This document shows, piece after piece, positions 37,888 through 48,409 of a DNA stretch of 64,000 nt. The stretch comes from Arthrinium phaeospermum (Eukaryota > Ascomycota > Sordariomycetes > Amphisphaeriales > Apiosporaceae). The first letter of the stretch is position 1. Each line of letters begins with the position of its first letter. The stretch lies in assembly GCA_006503535.1 (NCBI GenBank), contig QYRS01000008.1, positions 62,001-126,000 on the forward strand, written 5' to 3'. Below the pieces are notes generated by a model. That model was not told the origin of the DNA and searched no databases. It worked only from the letters and a program-made list of their open reading frames with translations. The translations under genes were made by a program, and so were the position numbers.

Positions 37888-38583
37888 CTACAAACCGACA
37901 GCCTCGGGACCGTTGATCCTGACCTCGCTGACGCGCAGAATGGTAAAGTGGTGCTTGCTTCTGACCTGCTTGTTGCGTCGCTGCCGGCGCTTCGTCTTGA
38001 TCTTGATGCGCATGGGCTCTGTCTCGGTGCCGAGGACGGTGGCGCGGCATTCAAACAGTCGCTCGTCGACATAGGGGCTGCCCTTGAGGGTGAAGTCGCG
38101 GGAGCCCAGAGTGCTGGCGCGGTCGAGGCGCAACACGTCGCCGGGGACCACGCCGGGCATCTTGAAGGGCAGCCGGATCTGGTCGCCCGCCGTCACCAGG
38201 TAGGGGCGGCCCCAGATGTGCGCGGTCAGATAGTGCGCGGGCTGGGTGCGCAGCAGAGGCAGCAGCTGCGCGACGGTGGCCTGCGACTCGTTTGTGGGCG
38301 GGTTGACTTGCTGCGGGATGCGCGGGTAGAGAGCCTCTGCCGGCTGGGGGGTTTGGGGCCGGGACTCGGTCACCAGAGGCGCCGCCTCGGTTGGTCTCGT
38401 AGGTATGCTCGAGGCTGCCGTGGCATTCTGGATGGGTGTCGTCGCCGAATCGCTGGGGCTTGGCGAGTTCCTCCTCAATGGTGTTGTGGATAGCGATCGA
38501 ACGGGCAGCTTGAACTGGGCGGCTGGCCGAGGCGTGGAAGGAGCTCGCAGCTCGAGGAGGGTGCGGAAAAGCGAGCGGCTCAT
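37888..38583 (-). CDS. mitochondrial large-subunit ribosomal protein bL21m
   Basis: Predicted 231-residue intronless protein. It begins with an Arg/Ser-rich amphipathic leader (MSRSLFRTLLELR...VRSLSTTPLRR), a typical mitochondrial presequence. After a Pro/Ser/Thr-rich linker come bL21 motifs: HIWGRPYLVTAGDQIRLP, GVVPGDVLRLDRASTLGSRDFTLKG, and the basic KRRQRRNKQVRSKHHFTILRVSEVRI, the conserved C-terminal region of L21 that binds 23S-type rRNA. A second in-frame ATG at 38601 would add MPDTAK and is less likely to start the import signal. It is close to the divergent NSA2 gene, sharing about 370 bp of upstream DNA. Confidence 0.9.
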   Translation of the reverse strand: MSRSLFRTLLELRAPSTPRPAAQFKLPVRSLSTTPLRRNSPSPSDSATTPIQNATAASSIPTRPTEAAPLVTESRPQTPQPAEALYPRIPQQVNPPTNESQATVAQLLPLLRTQPAHYLTAHIWGRPYLVTAGDQIRLPFKMPGVVPGDVLRLDRASTLGSRDFTLKGSPYVDERLFECRATVLGTETEPMRIKIKTKRRQRRNKQVRSKHHFTILRVSEVRINGPEAVGL

Positions 38584-38954
38584 TTTCGCGGTGTCTGGCA
38601 CTGGACTGGAAGGTTCACGTCGTCACCGTCGCTTTGGTGATTGACATCTGGCTGGTTATGTCGTGCAGCCCGTAAATTCTTCAGGTACTAAGTAGCCCGC
38701 CTTCTTCAATCCATGACAGGGGTCTGGTCTTTGCTACTGGGAGTGGATACCTCACATTCAATAGTGGAGTTGCTAGCAATCGCCAGCCAATCATAAGGGT
38801 AGATAGCAAATCTCTCCGCCTACATTTTTTTGATAAGTGGCGGGTCCCCAACTGCATCGCAACAATTTATCTATCACGCCCAAGCAGCAGCAACCACCAT
38901 CATCCGCTTCCATACATCTCAACAACCCCCCATCGCCAGGCACCATAACGCACC
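38584..38954. promoter_or_regulatory. bidirectional upstream region of bL21m and NSA2
   Basis: 371 bp between the divergent start codons of a mitochondrial ribosomal protein gene and a 60S biogenesis gene. The short shared upstream region makes a common promoter likely; no specific factor site is identifiable by eye. Confidence 0.55.
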
Positions 38955-40718
38955 ATGCCTCAGAACGAATACATGGATCGCCACAGGCGGCTTCACGGCC
39001 GCCGGTTTGACCACGACGAGCGAAGCCGCAAGAAGGAGGCCCGTCAGGCTCACAAGCAGTCCGAAGATGCCCAGAACCTGCGCGGCCTGCGCGCCAAGCT
39101 GAACCAGCAGAAGCGCCACAAGGAGAAGATCCAGATGCGCAAGCAGCTCAAGGCCCACGAGGAACGCGACGTCAAGTCCGCCGGAGAGAAGGACCCCAGC
39201 GCCCCTCTGCCCAACTACCTGCTCGATCGCAGCAACCCATCCACTGCCAAGGCTTTGTCTACCTCTATTAAGCAGAAGCGCAAGGACCAAGCTGCTCGAT
39301 TGTAAGGCTGATATGGCATCCCGAGATTTTCTAGACCAAATTTTCTGACTTAGCTTCGTATAGTGCCGTCCCTTTACCGAAAGTAAGCTTGCCATGGTTA
39401 TTCTGAGCCGCTGGCAGTCAGTTGGAGCCATGCCATACCGGTTCATTACAAAGTTTGGACTCTGGAGCCTGCGTATATTGAACTAACCGCCCAAACACGA
39501 CAGGTCAAGGGAATTGCCGAAGAAGAGATGTGGGTTCTATTGTCCTATCCTCGTCGGCGCTGTTTTTGGCACTAACACGCCCACAGGTTCAAGGTGCTCC
39601 AGACGGGCAAGAAGGTCAACAAGAAATCGTGGAAACGAATGGTTACCAAGTCAGTGAAGGCTGTCTTCTCTCAAGCATTCACGTCTATCACCGCTAATCA
39701 AGCATTCTGTGTTAATTAGGCCGACATTTGTGGGCCCAGACTTCACTAGAAGGCCAGTGAAAGTACGTTATCCTTCGTTTCGCTCGGTTTTCCATACCAG
39801 AAGCTGACCTTTGATACCGTGCTGCAGTACGAACGTTTCAGTAAGTCAGACCGAGGCCGGGATAAAGTGGAGACATCGGAACTGGTCCGAGCGTTACCCG
39901 GACCCCTTTAAGGCCCGGGGCAGCCGAGACCTCCTCCGTAGCAGTTGCCCTTATTGCCCTCTCACGGCATGCTTCATTTGGAAGAGTTACTGACGCCGAG
40001 AGCCTTTAGTCCGTCCCATGGGTCTCAGATACAAGAAGGCTCACGTGACTCACCCTACGCTCGGCGTTACGGTAATGCTTCCGATCATAGCCGTTCGGAA
40101 GAACCCATCCAATCCGTTGTACACCCAACTAGGCGTGTTGTCGGTCAGTTATCACAGCCTACATGGCAAGATCGATACCTGCTAACTTTCGCACGTACAG
40201 AAAGGAACCATCTTGGAGATCAACGTCAGCGAACTTGGGCTCACAACCACGTCGGTTCAAATCCTCTCCTCCTGATATCATCAACGACCTGGACCTTCAC
40301 TAACGATAAATTAGACACGGGAAGGTAATTTGGGGAAAATATGCGTGCGTAACCACTCCAATCTGTCTCGGGAGGGCCGAGTATGTGGCTCCTGTCACGG
40401 CGCTGCAACCGGTGCTCTAGCCAACCGGTCAACCGGTCCCAAACCCTGCTACACAGGCAAAAGGACGACGTTGTCAAGCCAGCGTCTTGACCGTCTAAGA
40501 GCTTCCCACTGCCCCTCACAGCTCATTGTCGCGCTACCTGCTTTCCCTCCTGAGACAAAAATTCCATTTTTCCGAAAGAGCTATACTAATGTCCCGATAG
40601 CCAAGTAACCAACAACCCCGAGAACGATGGATGCGTACGTATTTTGTTTCCTCCTATGCCATGATATCAACTGACCCGAGATTGCTTCATACAGGTAAAC
40701 GCCGTTCTGCTTGTTTAG
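38955..40718 (+). CDS. NSA2: ribosome biogenesis protein NSA2 (eS8-like), 11 exons
   Basis: Nuclear/nucleolar factor of 60S maturation (ITS2 processing). Eleven exons, all phases checked: 38955-39301, 39364-39382, 39504-39529, 39587-39649, 39720-39762, 39828-39840, 40010-40143, 40201-40250, 40315-40344, 40601-40634, 40695-40718. They total 783 nt, 260 residues, exactly the size of NSA2 in human and close to yeast (261). The start [65 protein letters not shown] and [11 protein letters not shown] match the family; later micro-exons give [77 protein letters not shown] and the C-terminal [15 protein letters not shown]. Several exons are 13-34 nt. Exons after the first are hard to find by ORF length alone. 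The 256-bp intron between exons 9 and 10 and the weak donor GTCGGT at 40251 are the least certain parts. Confidence 0.88.
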
Positions 40719-41845
40719 ACCGCGAGTGTTAGATGGGGAAATGGAGTGGGCGAGAAGGGATGACCGGACATGTACTCCGACCAAGACCCGAATTATGGCA
40801 GTGAACCGGGCAAAGAAGTACAACCCAGAACTGCTCGTTTTGGAGTTTAGGCGTTTATGCGTAGATAGTCACTGAATCAGGCTGCTAAATTGCCCTTTGG
40901 TCAGGCCACACATGAATGCCCTTCTTGCTTATAAAGCTCGCTCAGCTACTGGAGACGGACGCATATGTTCGACATTCAGGGGAAGGAGGCCACGTGACCG
41001 AACCAGTGAGATACCGGGCCGGCCAATACGCTTTCTTGTTTCCACAGTATGTAGTGAGCGACAGTCAGTCTATATCAAAGTACTCTGCAATACAATTTAG
41101 ACTACGACCAAGTTGTTTGGCGGCAGTGCATTGCTGTACTGGACAGTTCTAAGTCGTAGGGGCCCAAGCTGCAGTAGCATCCATCACAGGAAAAGGCAAG
41201 ACGGACAAATTTATCGCTTATATTAAAGTTGGATCTAAACTAAAACGCTAGCACCCACGCAATCCCTTGGCATGCTGCTACTCCCGTCCTTGAGGCTTGA
41301 GCCCAGAAAGATGGGCCTGTGGACCTGCGGATTTATTCGGTGTCAATGTCGTAGGTAAGTTGTGGTACCATGTTCGGGTACCGGGAATGGCAACGCTCGC
41401 TTATTCTTTGTTGTTGTGAGTGGAAAAGAGTACCCGCCTGACCTCAATGAACTCAAGGGGTCAGCCAGGCTGTCACTTGAACTTGATCGCAAGCCTCAAG
41501 CTCGACGGGCGCAGGATGAAAGTCGGCCAAGTCTTCTTAGTCAACTGATTTCATACCCAGCTAGCAACCAGTGACACGATAGGTATTGCTGTCGTGGAAG
41601 CGAACTGATGTTGTTGCAAACCCGCTATACACTTGCGGAATCGCATTAACAAGTATGGCAGGTAGTTCTTGGAGATATCCCTGGGACCTGGACATCCTGA
41701 CTTGGATGAAGGAAAAGACCTCGAAAAGCAAAACCTCTTCCCATTAAGACACGATAAACACGCGAAATAAGTACAGGAGAAATCCGAGTGAGCCGGACAA
41801 AAAGGCCTCTCAGGTCCAAACAAGGGATTAAAAACAACCCCGGAC
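40719..41845. other. intergenic region between convergent genes
   Basis: 1.1 kb between the stops of NSA2 (plus) and the NUFIP1-like gene (minus). Frames inside are short with no recognisable motifs; probably 3' untranslated regions and spacer. Confidence 0.55.
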
Positions 41846-43687
41846 TTAGCCAGCATATGGCTTTAGCTCGTTCATCATATCTCTGGTCTCCGTCGAGATG
41901 TACGCCGACTTGACACGGCCATCTGGCAAGACGTCGGGAGCTGGGGGAAGAGCAGCTGCGTCAACAACTTTCTGGGGAAGCGGGTGGACTGGGCGCTGGC
42001 TTGAAGAGGAAGGCTGATTGGTACCTGGCTGTCCGGTTGCCAGTCGACCCGCGGTACGAAGGTCCATAATGCTCCGGACTATGGCAAGGTCCTCCTGATC
42101 CTTGTCATTTCGAAGTAGACGCTGTTTGAGCGTCATGCGCCCACCATTGGCGGCTTGCTCACGCAGAGCTTGCTCCCGAACCAGGTTGTCGTGTACGAAT
42201 CGGCACTTGCCCTTTTTACCACAAATACCACCCGTGGAGTAGTACTTGCAGTGATTGGTAGGATCTGCTCTGATGATAGGGGGAGGCGGCAAAAACGAAG
42301 AAGCCTTGCGGGTTGGCAAGGACTCGGGCTTCTCGTCTTCCGAGTCGGACGAGGAGGATTCGGCACCATCCACTCGCATCTCATCTCCCTCGTCGTTGGC
42401 CTCTCTCTTACGCTTCTCAAGCTTGCGTTCCACTTTGGCCAACTGCCGACGCAGCTTCTCTGCCTTCTCCTCATCTTTATCCAGCTTCGTGACCGGCTTC
42501 TGGTCCTCACCGACTTCGGCGCGTTGTGCTGCTTCGGCTGCCTTCTTGGCCTCAACGCGAGCTTTGGTAGGGAAATTAGCACGACGCTCGGCAACCCAGC
42601 TTGCCATATCATCAACACTGTGATAAGCAGGGTCAGTATACCGCTTATTGCATGAAAGAATTTTGAGCATGACCTACACTGGAGCATCTGCCCCGAGAAG
42701 TTCTGACAGCCGCTTCTCCTCATCTACAGACTCCTCTTCCGACTCCTCGCCGTCACCTGGTGTCAATCCTAGTGTGTTTGTCTTTCTCTTCTTTTTCTTC
42801 GAAGATGAAGGATCAGACTTCTGAGCAGGACTGTGGTCGTGGTGCGGCCGCTGGCCGCGGTGACGGAACTTATCACCTCCTCGATCGTTGTGGTGGGAAC
42901 GGCCTCTAAACGCCCCGGGGCCATCACGACCGCGACCCCTATTGCTGTTGTTGTGTGAATAAGGAGTATGTGCAGGCCCAGAGTAAGCGGGCGCAGGGAC
43001 AGGGGGGTAGGAGGGGTAGGGTGGCGGCGGGTAGACCGACGGAGCGTGGTGCTGAGGGGAAGGATAATGCTGGGCGTAGCCATTGCTCGCTTGAGTGGCA
43101 TGACCAGCGCTCTGGTCAAAGCCCATTCTGATAGCCGGACCCGAACCATGGTCAGGCCTATGACCACCTCGGTCACTCTGGAAGCCTCCGCGTCCGCCTC
43201 TGTTGGAGTAGGGGGAGTAGGCTGCCCCGGTTTCACTCCACTGCCGGGCTGCATAGTCCGGGGTGTTGGAGCCATAAGACGGCGGGTATGACGGTTGTGG
43301 GTTCGGGGGATATGCCGTCGGGGGGTAGTTAGAAGGCGGGGGTGCATTGTACCCTTGCGGTGCGTAGCTTGGGTGGAAGGTACTTGGCGGGAGGGGTGCA
43401 TTGGAATGAGGAGAATGATTGGGCTGTGTAGGACTGTTCCAGTAGCCACTTGGTGTCTGACTACCATACTGTGCTGGGCTGTGGCCTGCGAATTCCTGGT
43501 GGGAATAGCTGCCATATGGAGGGCCATGGTGACCGCCTCGACCTCTGGTTGCACCCATGCCTCCTGATCCTCCACCTCGAGGAGCGTGCGAGTATGATGG
43601 GCTTTGGCCATAGGAGGAATAACCACCGGAAGGTGCGGCAGCGGGAGGCGGCGGAGGCGGCGGAGGGTAGGAGTATTGTCCCGCCAT
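41846..43687 (-). CDS. NUFIP1-domain CCCH zinc-finger protein (Rsa1/NUFIP type)
   Basis: Predicted 593-residue nuclear RNA-binding protein. Exons are 43687-42678 and 42617-41846 (60-bp intron, donor GTAGGT, acceptor ATCACAG). The first 270 residues are Pro/Gly/Tyr/Ser-rich and disordered (YSYPPPPPPPPAA). A basic cluster SKKKKRKTN precedes an acidic stretch, then the NUFIP1 core VDDMASWVAERRANFPTKARVEAKKA, a coiled coil (KLRRQLAKVERKLEKRKRE), and a CCCH zinc finger with spacing C-x8-C-x5-C-x3-H (CKYYSTGGICGKKGKCRFVH). NUFIP1/Rsa1 proteins help assemble box C/D snoRNPs with the R2TP complex; role here is inferred from the core motif. It lies beside an RNA polymerase III gene in a divergent pair. 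Confidence 0.85.
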
Positions 43688-44620
43688 TGTGTGGTTTTTC
43701 TTGGTACGCCGTAGGCACGGGAGTATGGTACAGGAGAGAGATACGGCACGACCTAGGTCATAGGTCGGGATGCAGAAAGACGGGTGATTACAACACGGCC
43801 AAGTAATGCGAGCGAGTAGCTAGTGATGGTGGGAAATTCGGCCTCCAAAGCTCCGTTCTCTGCAAGCTTCAATGACAGACAGTAGTACTTGCAACTTCAG
43901 GAGTTGAGGCAGAAAGTCAACGACCGCGTAGCGCCAGTGGTAGAATGTAGAATCGGAGCGAAGTAAATGGCAGTATCCTCGAGGGCGGCTCTTGGGAAAG
44001 GAAATCGACGCTGTTTAGATAAGTTGGACCGGATAGTCAGGAATGGCAATCGTATCGTATCGTCTAGATTGGAAGAAAATGGAATGAAATATCGCAAGAG
44101 GGATAGGCGTTGGTCGGGTGGTCTCTCGAGTGAAGATGAAGATGAAGTTGGTAGTAGTAGTGTGGGAAAGCGCAATGAGGCAATCCTTGAGCACTAAAAA
44201 GGTCGCTGGGTTAGGTACACATGTCTTGCTAAAAGCCAAAGCCAGGGAGGAGGAGCATTGATACGCCGTGGCGTGGCTGTTTGGGTGGCTGAAGTGGTGT
44301 TTATTGGAGAGCTCTGACAGTGGGGGCCTAAATAAATTCAATGTCCGATTTCCTGTACCAGACAGAGAAGCCAAGGTCGTTCAATTGATAGGTTAGGTTA
44401 ACTAGGTTAGTTGGTTAGGTACTCCGTGGTAGCAACCTGCAGGCAACTCCGACCTAGAGCTACCACTTTACTGCAGAGCTAAAAGAGCCCACATAAATCC
44501 CGTCTTTCAAAGTCAAAGTCAGGCAGGTGAGACTCACTTGAAAGCAGCCGGAGCTCGCTTTGCGTTCGAGGCCAACATATCGATCAGCAACTGAGTGATG
44601 TGGGAAAACATTTCGCAGAA
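43688..44620. promoter_or_regulatory. upstream region between the NUFIP1-like gene and RPC25
   Basis: 933 bp between divergent starts. A GGTTAGGTTAACTAGGTTAG repeat lies at about 44391-44412. Promoter function is inferred from position. Confidence 0.45.
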
Positions 44621-45501
44621 ATGTTCATACTGGTAAGACGCATCCTACCACTCGCCCTCCAAGAAGAAAAGGCCTCAATGCTAATATGACTGTTTTATGA
44701 CGTTCTGCGCAGACCAAGATCGCGGACTTGGTGCAGATTGCACCAGCACAGTTCGAGAAGCACAGCCGAGTCGCTATCGAGGACAACATCAATGCAAAGT
44801 ACTCCAACCGTGTCATTCAGAAGATTGGCTTGTGCATTTGCATGTACGACCTGCTATGGGCTTCAGAGGGTTTAATCGGCCATGGCACAGGCCTCGTCAA
44901 TGTCAATGGTAAGTCTGCCTGCTTGGTATAGCCACTAACCACATAACGCCGCCGCCACGGCCTAAGCTAACGCTGGGCAGTCGAGTTCAGACTTATTGTC
45001 TTCAGGCCATTCAAAGGTGAAACCATCCTCGGAAGGATCAGCAGCGCTACTCCAGAGGGTATCAACAGTACGTCCACATTGGCCCTCCCTCTCCAAAAGC
45101 CACCAGTCTCCAACCGGCCCCTGACTCTCTTCTAGTCCGTACCGATTTCTTCGAGGAAATCTTTGTTTCCTACAAGGAGCTTCCCGAGTCTTGCGAATTG
45201 TGAGTTGGGCAAATATTCCAGCCGTAAGGGTGGCATGGCATCACATCAAGACTGACCGTAATCTAGCAACCATAATGCCCAGCTTTGGACGTGGGTGGTA
45301 GATGATGATCGCATGTACTATGACAAAAACGAGCCGGTACGTTTATCAGTCATCGACGAGGTTTGGCATGACCAAGTACCGGAGGGCACTGCCGAAGACG
45401 CGGTGGAGCAAGCCAAGAAGCTATCTCCCTACAGCATCCAGGGCACCATGATGAAAGAGGGCCTCGGTGTCTGCATTTGGTGGGACGATACTGAAGAATA
45501 G
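44621..45501 (+). CDS. RPC25: RNA polymerase III subunit RPC25 (RPC8)
   Basis: Subunit of RNA polymerase III, partner of Rpc17 in the stalk that aids initiation. Exons are 44621-44632 (12 nt, Met-Phe-Ile-Leu), 44713-44908, 44981-45067, 45136-45199 and 45267-45501, giving 197 residues (human and yeast forms about 200-212). The joined start MFILTKIADLVQIAPAQFEK is the classic RPC25/Rpb7-type N-terminus; NKYSNRVIQKIGLCICMYD, VEFRLIVFRPFKGETILGRI and TPEGINIRTDFFEEIFV match the SHS2 tip, and the second half is the S1-like OB fold ending SIQGTMMKEGLGVCIWW. The 12-nt first exon would be missed by ORF-based prediction. It overlaps nothing; its stop lies 92 bp from the EMC3 stop. Confidence 0.9.
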
Positions 45502-45593
45502 GAGCAGAAATGGAAAACGGTATTCGGATAGTGTCCAACGATACACAACCATATACGGGAGGACGGTCGAATACTGCTATGTTGGCGTAGCCG

Positions 45594-46519
45594 CTATCTC
45601 GTTTTGATACCCTCGAGCAATCTGTATTCCACGTCGTCGAGGACAGAATAATGCTTAATGACTGCCAAATTTTCCGCCTCGGCCTGAAACTGCTTGTCGG
45701 CATCGACACCCGGCCCAAACATATTGGGTGCCTGGGGAGCCATTCCCTGCATCTGCTGGGCCATCTGACTAGCGGCTGGAATAGGTGTAAGCTATAGCTT
45801 TATAGATATAAAGGGGCCCAGGAGGGGTTGGAGGGGCGGGGAGTTATTACCATTATCACTGCCCAGCAGGAAGTTGAAAACAAATTGAAGACCAAAGTAG
45901 CACAAAAAATACCAACTGATGCTTGACATCCATCGGGGGTCCATCTCCTTGGTCGCTACACCGGCCTGCAGCATACTCTTGAACTTGATGGTGATTGGGA
46001 AGGGCAACTTCAATATAACGAAGCCGCTGAAGAAGGTGTTGATCCAGCTCATAATGAGCGTGTTCGGGACCATCATGGCCATGTTGTTCTTCATCATGCC
46101 CATCATGCCATCCATGGCACCAGGGTCGGTCATGGGGTTGGCGGGGGGTTGGCCGCGGCGCTCGGGGTCCTTGAGGTATGCGCCCGACTCGAAGGCAGTG
46201 GTCAGGAATTCGCGGCGGGCCTTGAAGGACGGAGCTGTCAGGGCATGGAAGTTGGATCGAACCGCCACACCATGCATGAGGGACCTCTGTTCCTTCAGCG
46301 CGGGCTGGTCGACCTTCTTGGGCGGGCTTGCCATGAGAACGGTTGCGTAGTGACGTAGGATGCCGGTCAGGATCATGACCACGGTGATGGGAAAAAGGAT
46401 CCAGTAGCTACACACAGTCGGGTTAGCTAGGCGCATCTATGGTTGATCGAGGCGGCGCAGGAGTCGGCTGACAATAGCTGGGGATCCCTTTGGATCGTCT
46501 GCGGTGGTAATTGGGCCAT
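45594..46519 (-). CDS. EMC3: ER membrane protein complex subunit 3
   Basis: Core insertase subunit of the ER membrane complex, related to YidC/Oxa1/Get1; helps insert transmembrane proteins. Exons are 46519-46473, 46407-45851 and 45775-45594, giving 261 residues (human EMC3 is 261). The start MAQLPPQTIQRDPQLFYWILFPITVVMILTGILRHYATVLM is the family N-terminus; other marks are KEQRSLMHGVAVRSN, MKNNMAMMVPNTLIMSWINTFFSGFVILKLPFPIT, KSMLQAGV, DPRWMSSISWYFL and FLLGSDN. Three membrane segments are visible. Exon 1 (47 nt) and exon 3 are needed to complete the conserved ends. The stop faces the RPC25 stop 92 bp away. Confidence 0.93.
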
Positions 46520-47070
46520 CTTTGCACGGGAGCGGCCTTTGGGCACCGTAGACTGCAGAGTTCCGTGTGCAAGATCTGGATCGGAGGAGTGTATTCGCAA
46601 TGGGTTTCTCTGAAGCGTGGCTGAAGGGTGGTTCCCAATGCAAACCCAGGTGACTATATGTAGGTACGTGTATGGAGATGCAGGTGTTGACGGGACGGAG
46701 GCGGGAGGAAGGGTCGGCCGATCGTTGTAGCGCTCCGGCACGGTGAGTTCAATCGAGAGCCCGACTGGCAAGCTGCACATGTGTGGTGTATGTAGTCGTA
46801 AGTCAGGTAGCACATGCACGTATCAGCCTCCACTCAAAACTGACTAAACCGTACCTGGGTAACTTAAGTCCCTACCGCTAGCAGAAGGCCACCTCAACCT
46901 TTCCACCCCGGTAGCCAACTCAATCTCACGTAACCCGGACCCCAGCAGCTGTAACGGGGCTCACTTCCTCAATTGACGTGTTCCTTGACCTCAATTGAAC
47001 CCAAGTCTCTGGTATCCCACCAAGAAGAGCAACTGGGCGAAGAAAACAGAACAAATATTGAATCGACAAC
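46520..47070. promoter_or_regulatory. shared upstream region of EMC3 and SPC2
   Basis: 551 bp between divergent starts of two ER-membrane machinery genes. No named site is visible. Promoter function is inferred from position. Confidence 0.5.
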
Positions 47071-47932
47071 ATGGCTTCCCAAGAAAAGATCACAGTCCAC
47101 AATCTGGCGGGTACGTTTGTCGCATCAAGGCCTCTTGGAACCCGGTGCATCCCCGAACCGAACTGACATGGAACCGCAGATCTGAAGAACACCTCCGATG
47201 ATGCTATTCCGAACTACCTCAACTCTCTGAAGTTCAAGCAGAACCATAGCCTGGTCGACACACGACTGGCTCTGGGCTATTCTGCCTTCGCCATCGCCGG
47301 CGCCTGCTTCGCCTGGGATTACAAGTTCGGCTTCGAGAACACCAAGTACTACTCTGCCGTGGCCGTGGGTGTCTATACGGTGATAAACACCATCCTCACC
47401 TTCTGGATCGCGTTCGTGGAGAAGGGGATCGTGTACCAGGGGACCACGCCCAAAGGAGATAAGGTAAGTCGGACCCCATGGGCCTTGTTTTTGTCCGTTG
47501 TGCTTCTCGAGCAGCCCCCGCTGCCCCGAGCAACCGTGGCTCTGTCGTTGGTCGACTAACGTCCTTGGGTAGATCTCCATTGCCACCTCGACCGACAAGA
47601 ACATTCCTATCTACAAGATGAAGATCACGGTAACCAGCAAGGGCGGTAAACCTAGTCATCTCGAGCTGCAGAAGTCTTTCACGGAGTGGTTTGATGCGGC
47701 CGGCCACTTCATCGTGCCCCCCTTCCAATCTATGCTGGCCACCTCTGTCCCGCTCATTGCGACTGCAGACCCCAAGAGAGTTGCGGCCACCGCAGCAGCA
47801 CAGGACCCAACATCGGACTTTGTAAATATGAACCAAGATGTCCTGAACGCCTTGGCGGCCGGCGACAATGTGGGCAGCGCTACGAGTGCTGATACAGCCT
47901 CGGGGGGAAAGACCAAGCGAAGAAAGGCTTGA
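47071..47932 (+). CDS. SPC2: signal peptidase complex subunit 2
   Basis: Non-catalytic subunit of the ER signal peptidase, stabilising it near the Sec61 channel. Exons are 47071-47110 (40 nt), 47180-47463 and 47573-47932, giving 227 residues. The start MASQEKITVHNLADLKNTSDDAIPNYL, then two close hydrophobic segments ALGYSAFAIAGACFAWDYKF and YYSAVAVGVYTVINTILTFWIAFVEKGIVYQG, and the conserved downstream KISIATSTDKNIPIYKMKITVTS and HLELQKSFTEWFDAAGHF match SPC25/SPC2. The C-terminus is Ala-rich and ends with a basic GKTKRRKA. The start is next to the EMC3 start. Confidence 0.9.
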
Positions 47933-48409
47933 GAGGTTCCACTGTACTTTTGAAACAGAAAAAAATAGAGCCACTGAGCCCCCCTGCCAATGCCGTCCAA
48001 GTTCAAGCCCCCTTTTATTAGATCCAACAGGTGCACGGTAGACATCGTGACTCGGCCGAAACCAACACGCCCACGCCCGGCAAAGTACTCAGGGTTGGCC
48101 ACATGCGATGTCGTGGATGTATGTCACTAGGTAGGTAGATCAAACCGGATACGACGACTATTGGACGATTACAGGAAGAAGAAGAAAGAAAAAGTTTTCC
48201 TATTCTGATTTATTCGTGGGGACTATAGACGCTACAGACAAGAAGAGGCCTGATTATCCTAGATGAAGCGTTGACCCATCAGTCGTATATGTCACTGCGT
48301 TGTTGACAATCTGCAAAGCTGCTCGCGGCTTCAGTTCCAATCCATACATATGTTATCCAGATCTTTATTTCGTAGGCCCTGAACCGAGTCTGATAGGAAA
48401 GACGCATCA
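47933..48409. other. intergenic region between convergent genes
   Basis: 477 bp between the stops of SPC2 (plus) and MMS19 (minus); no gene is supported. Confidence 0.6.

Noticed and set aside
40243..40275. GGTTCAAATCC, a tRNA-like T-loop
   Set aside because: No T-stem or acceptor pairing; it is the start of an NSA2 intron.
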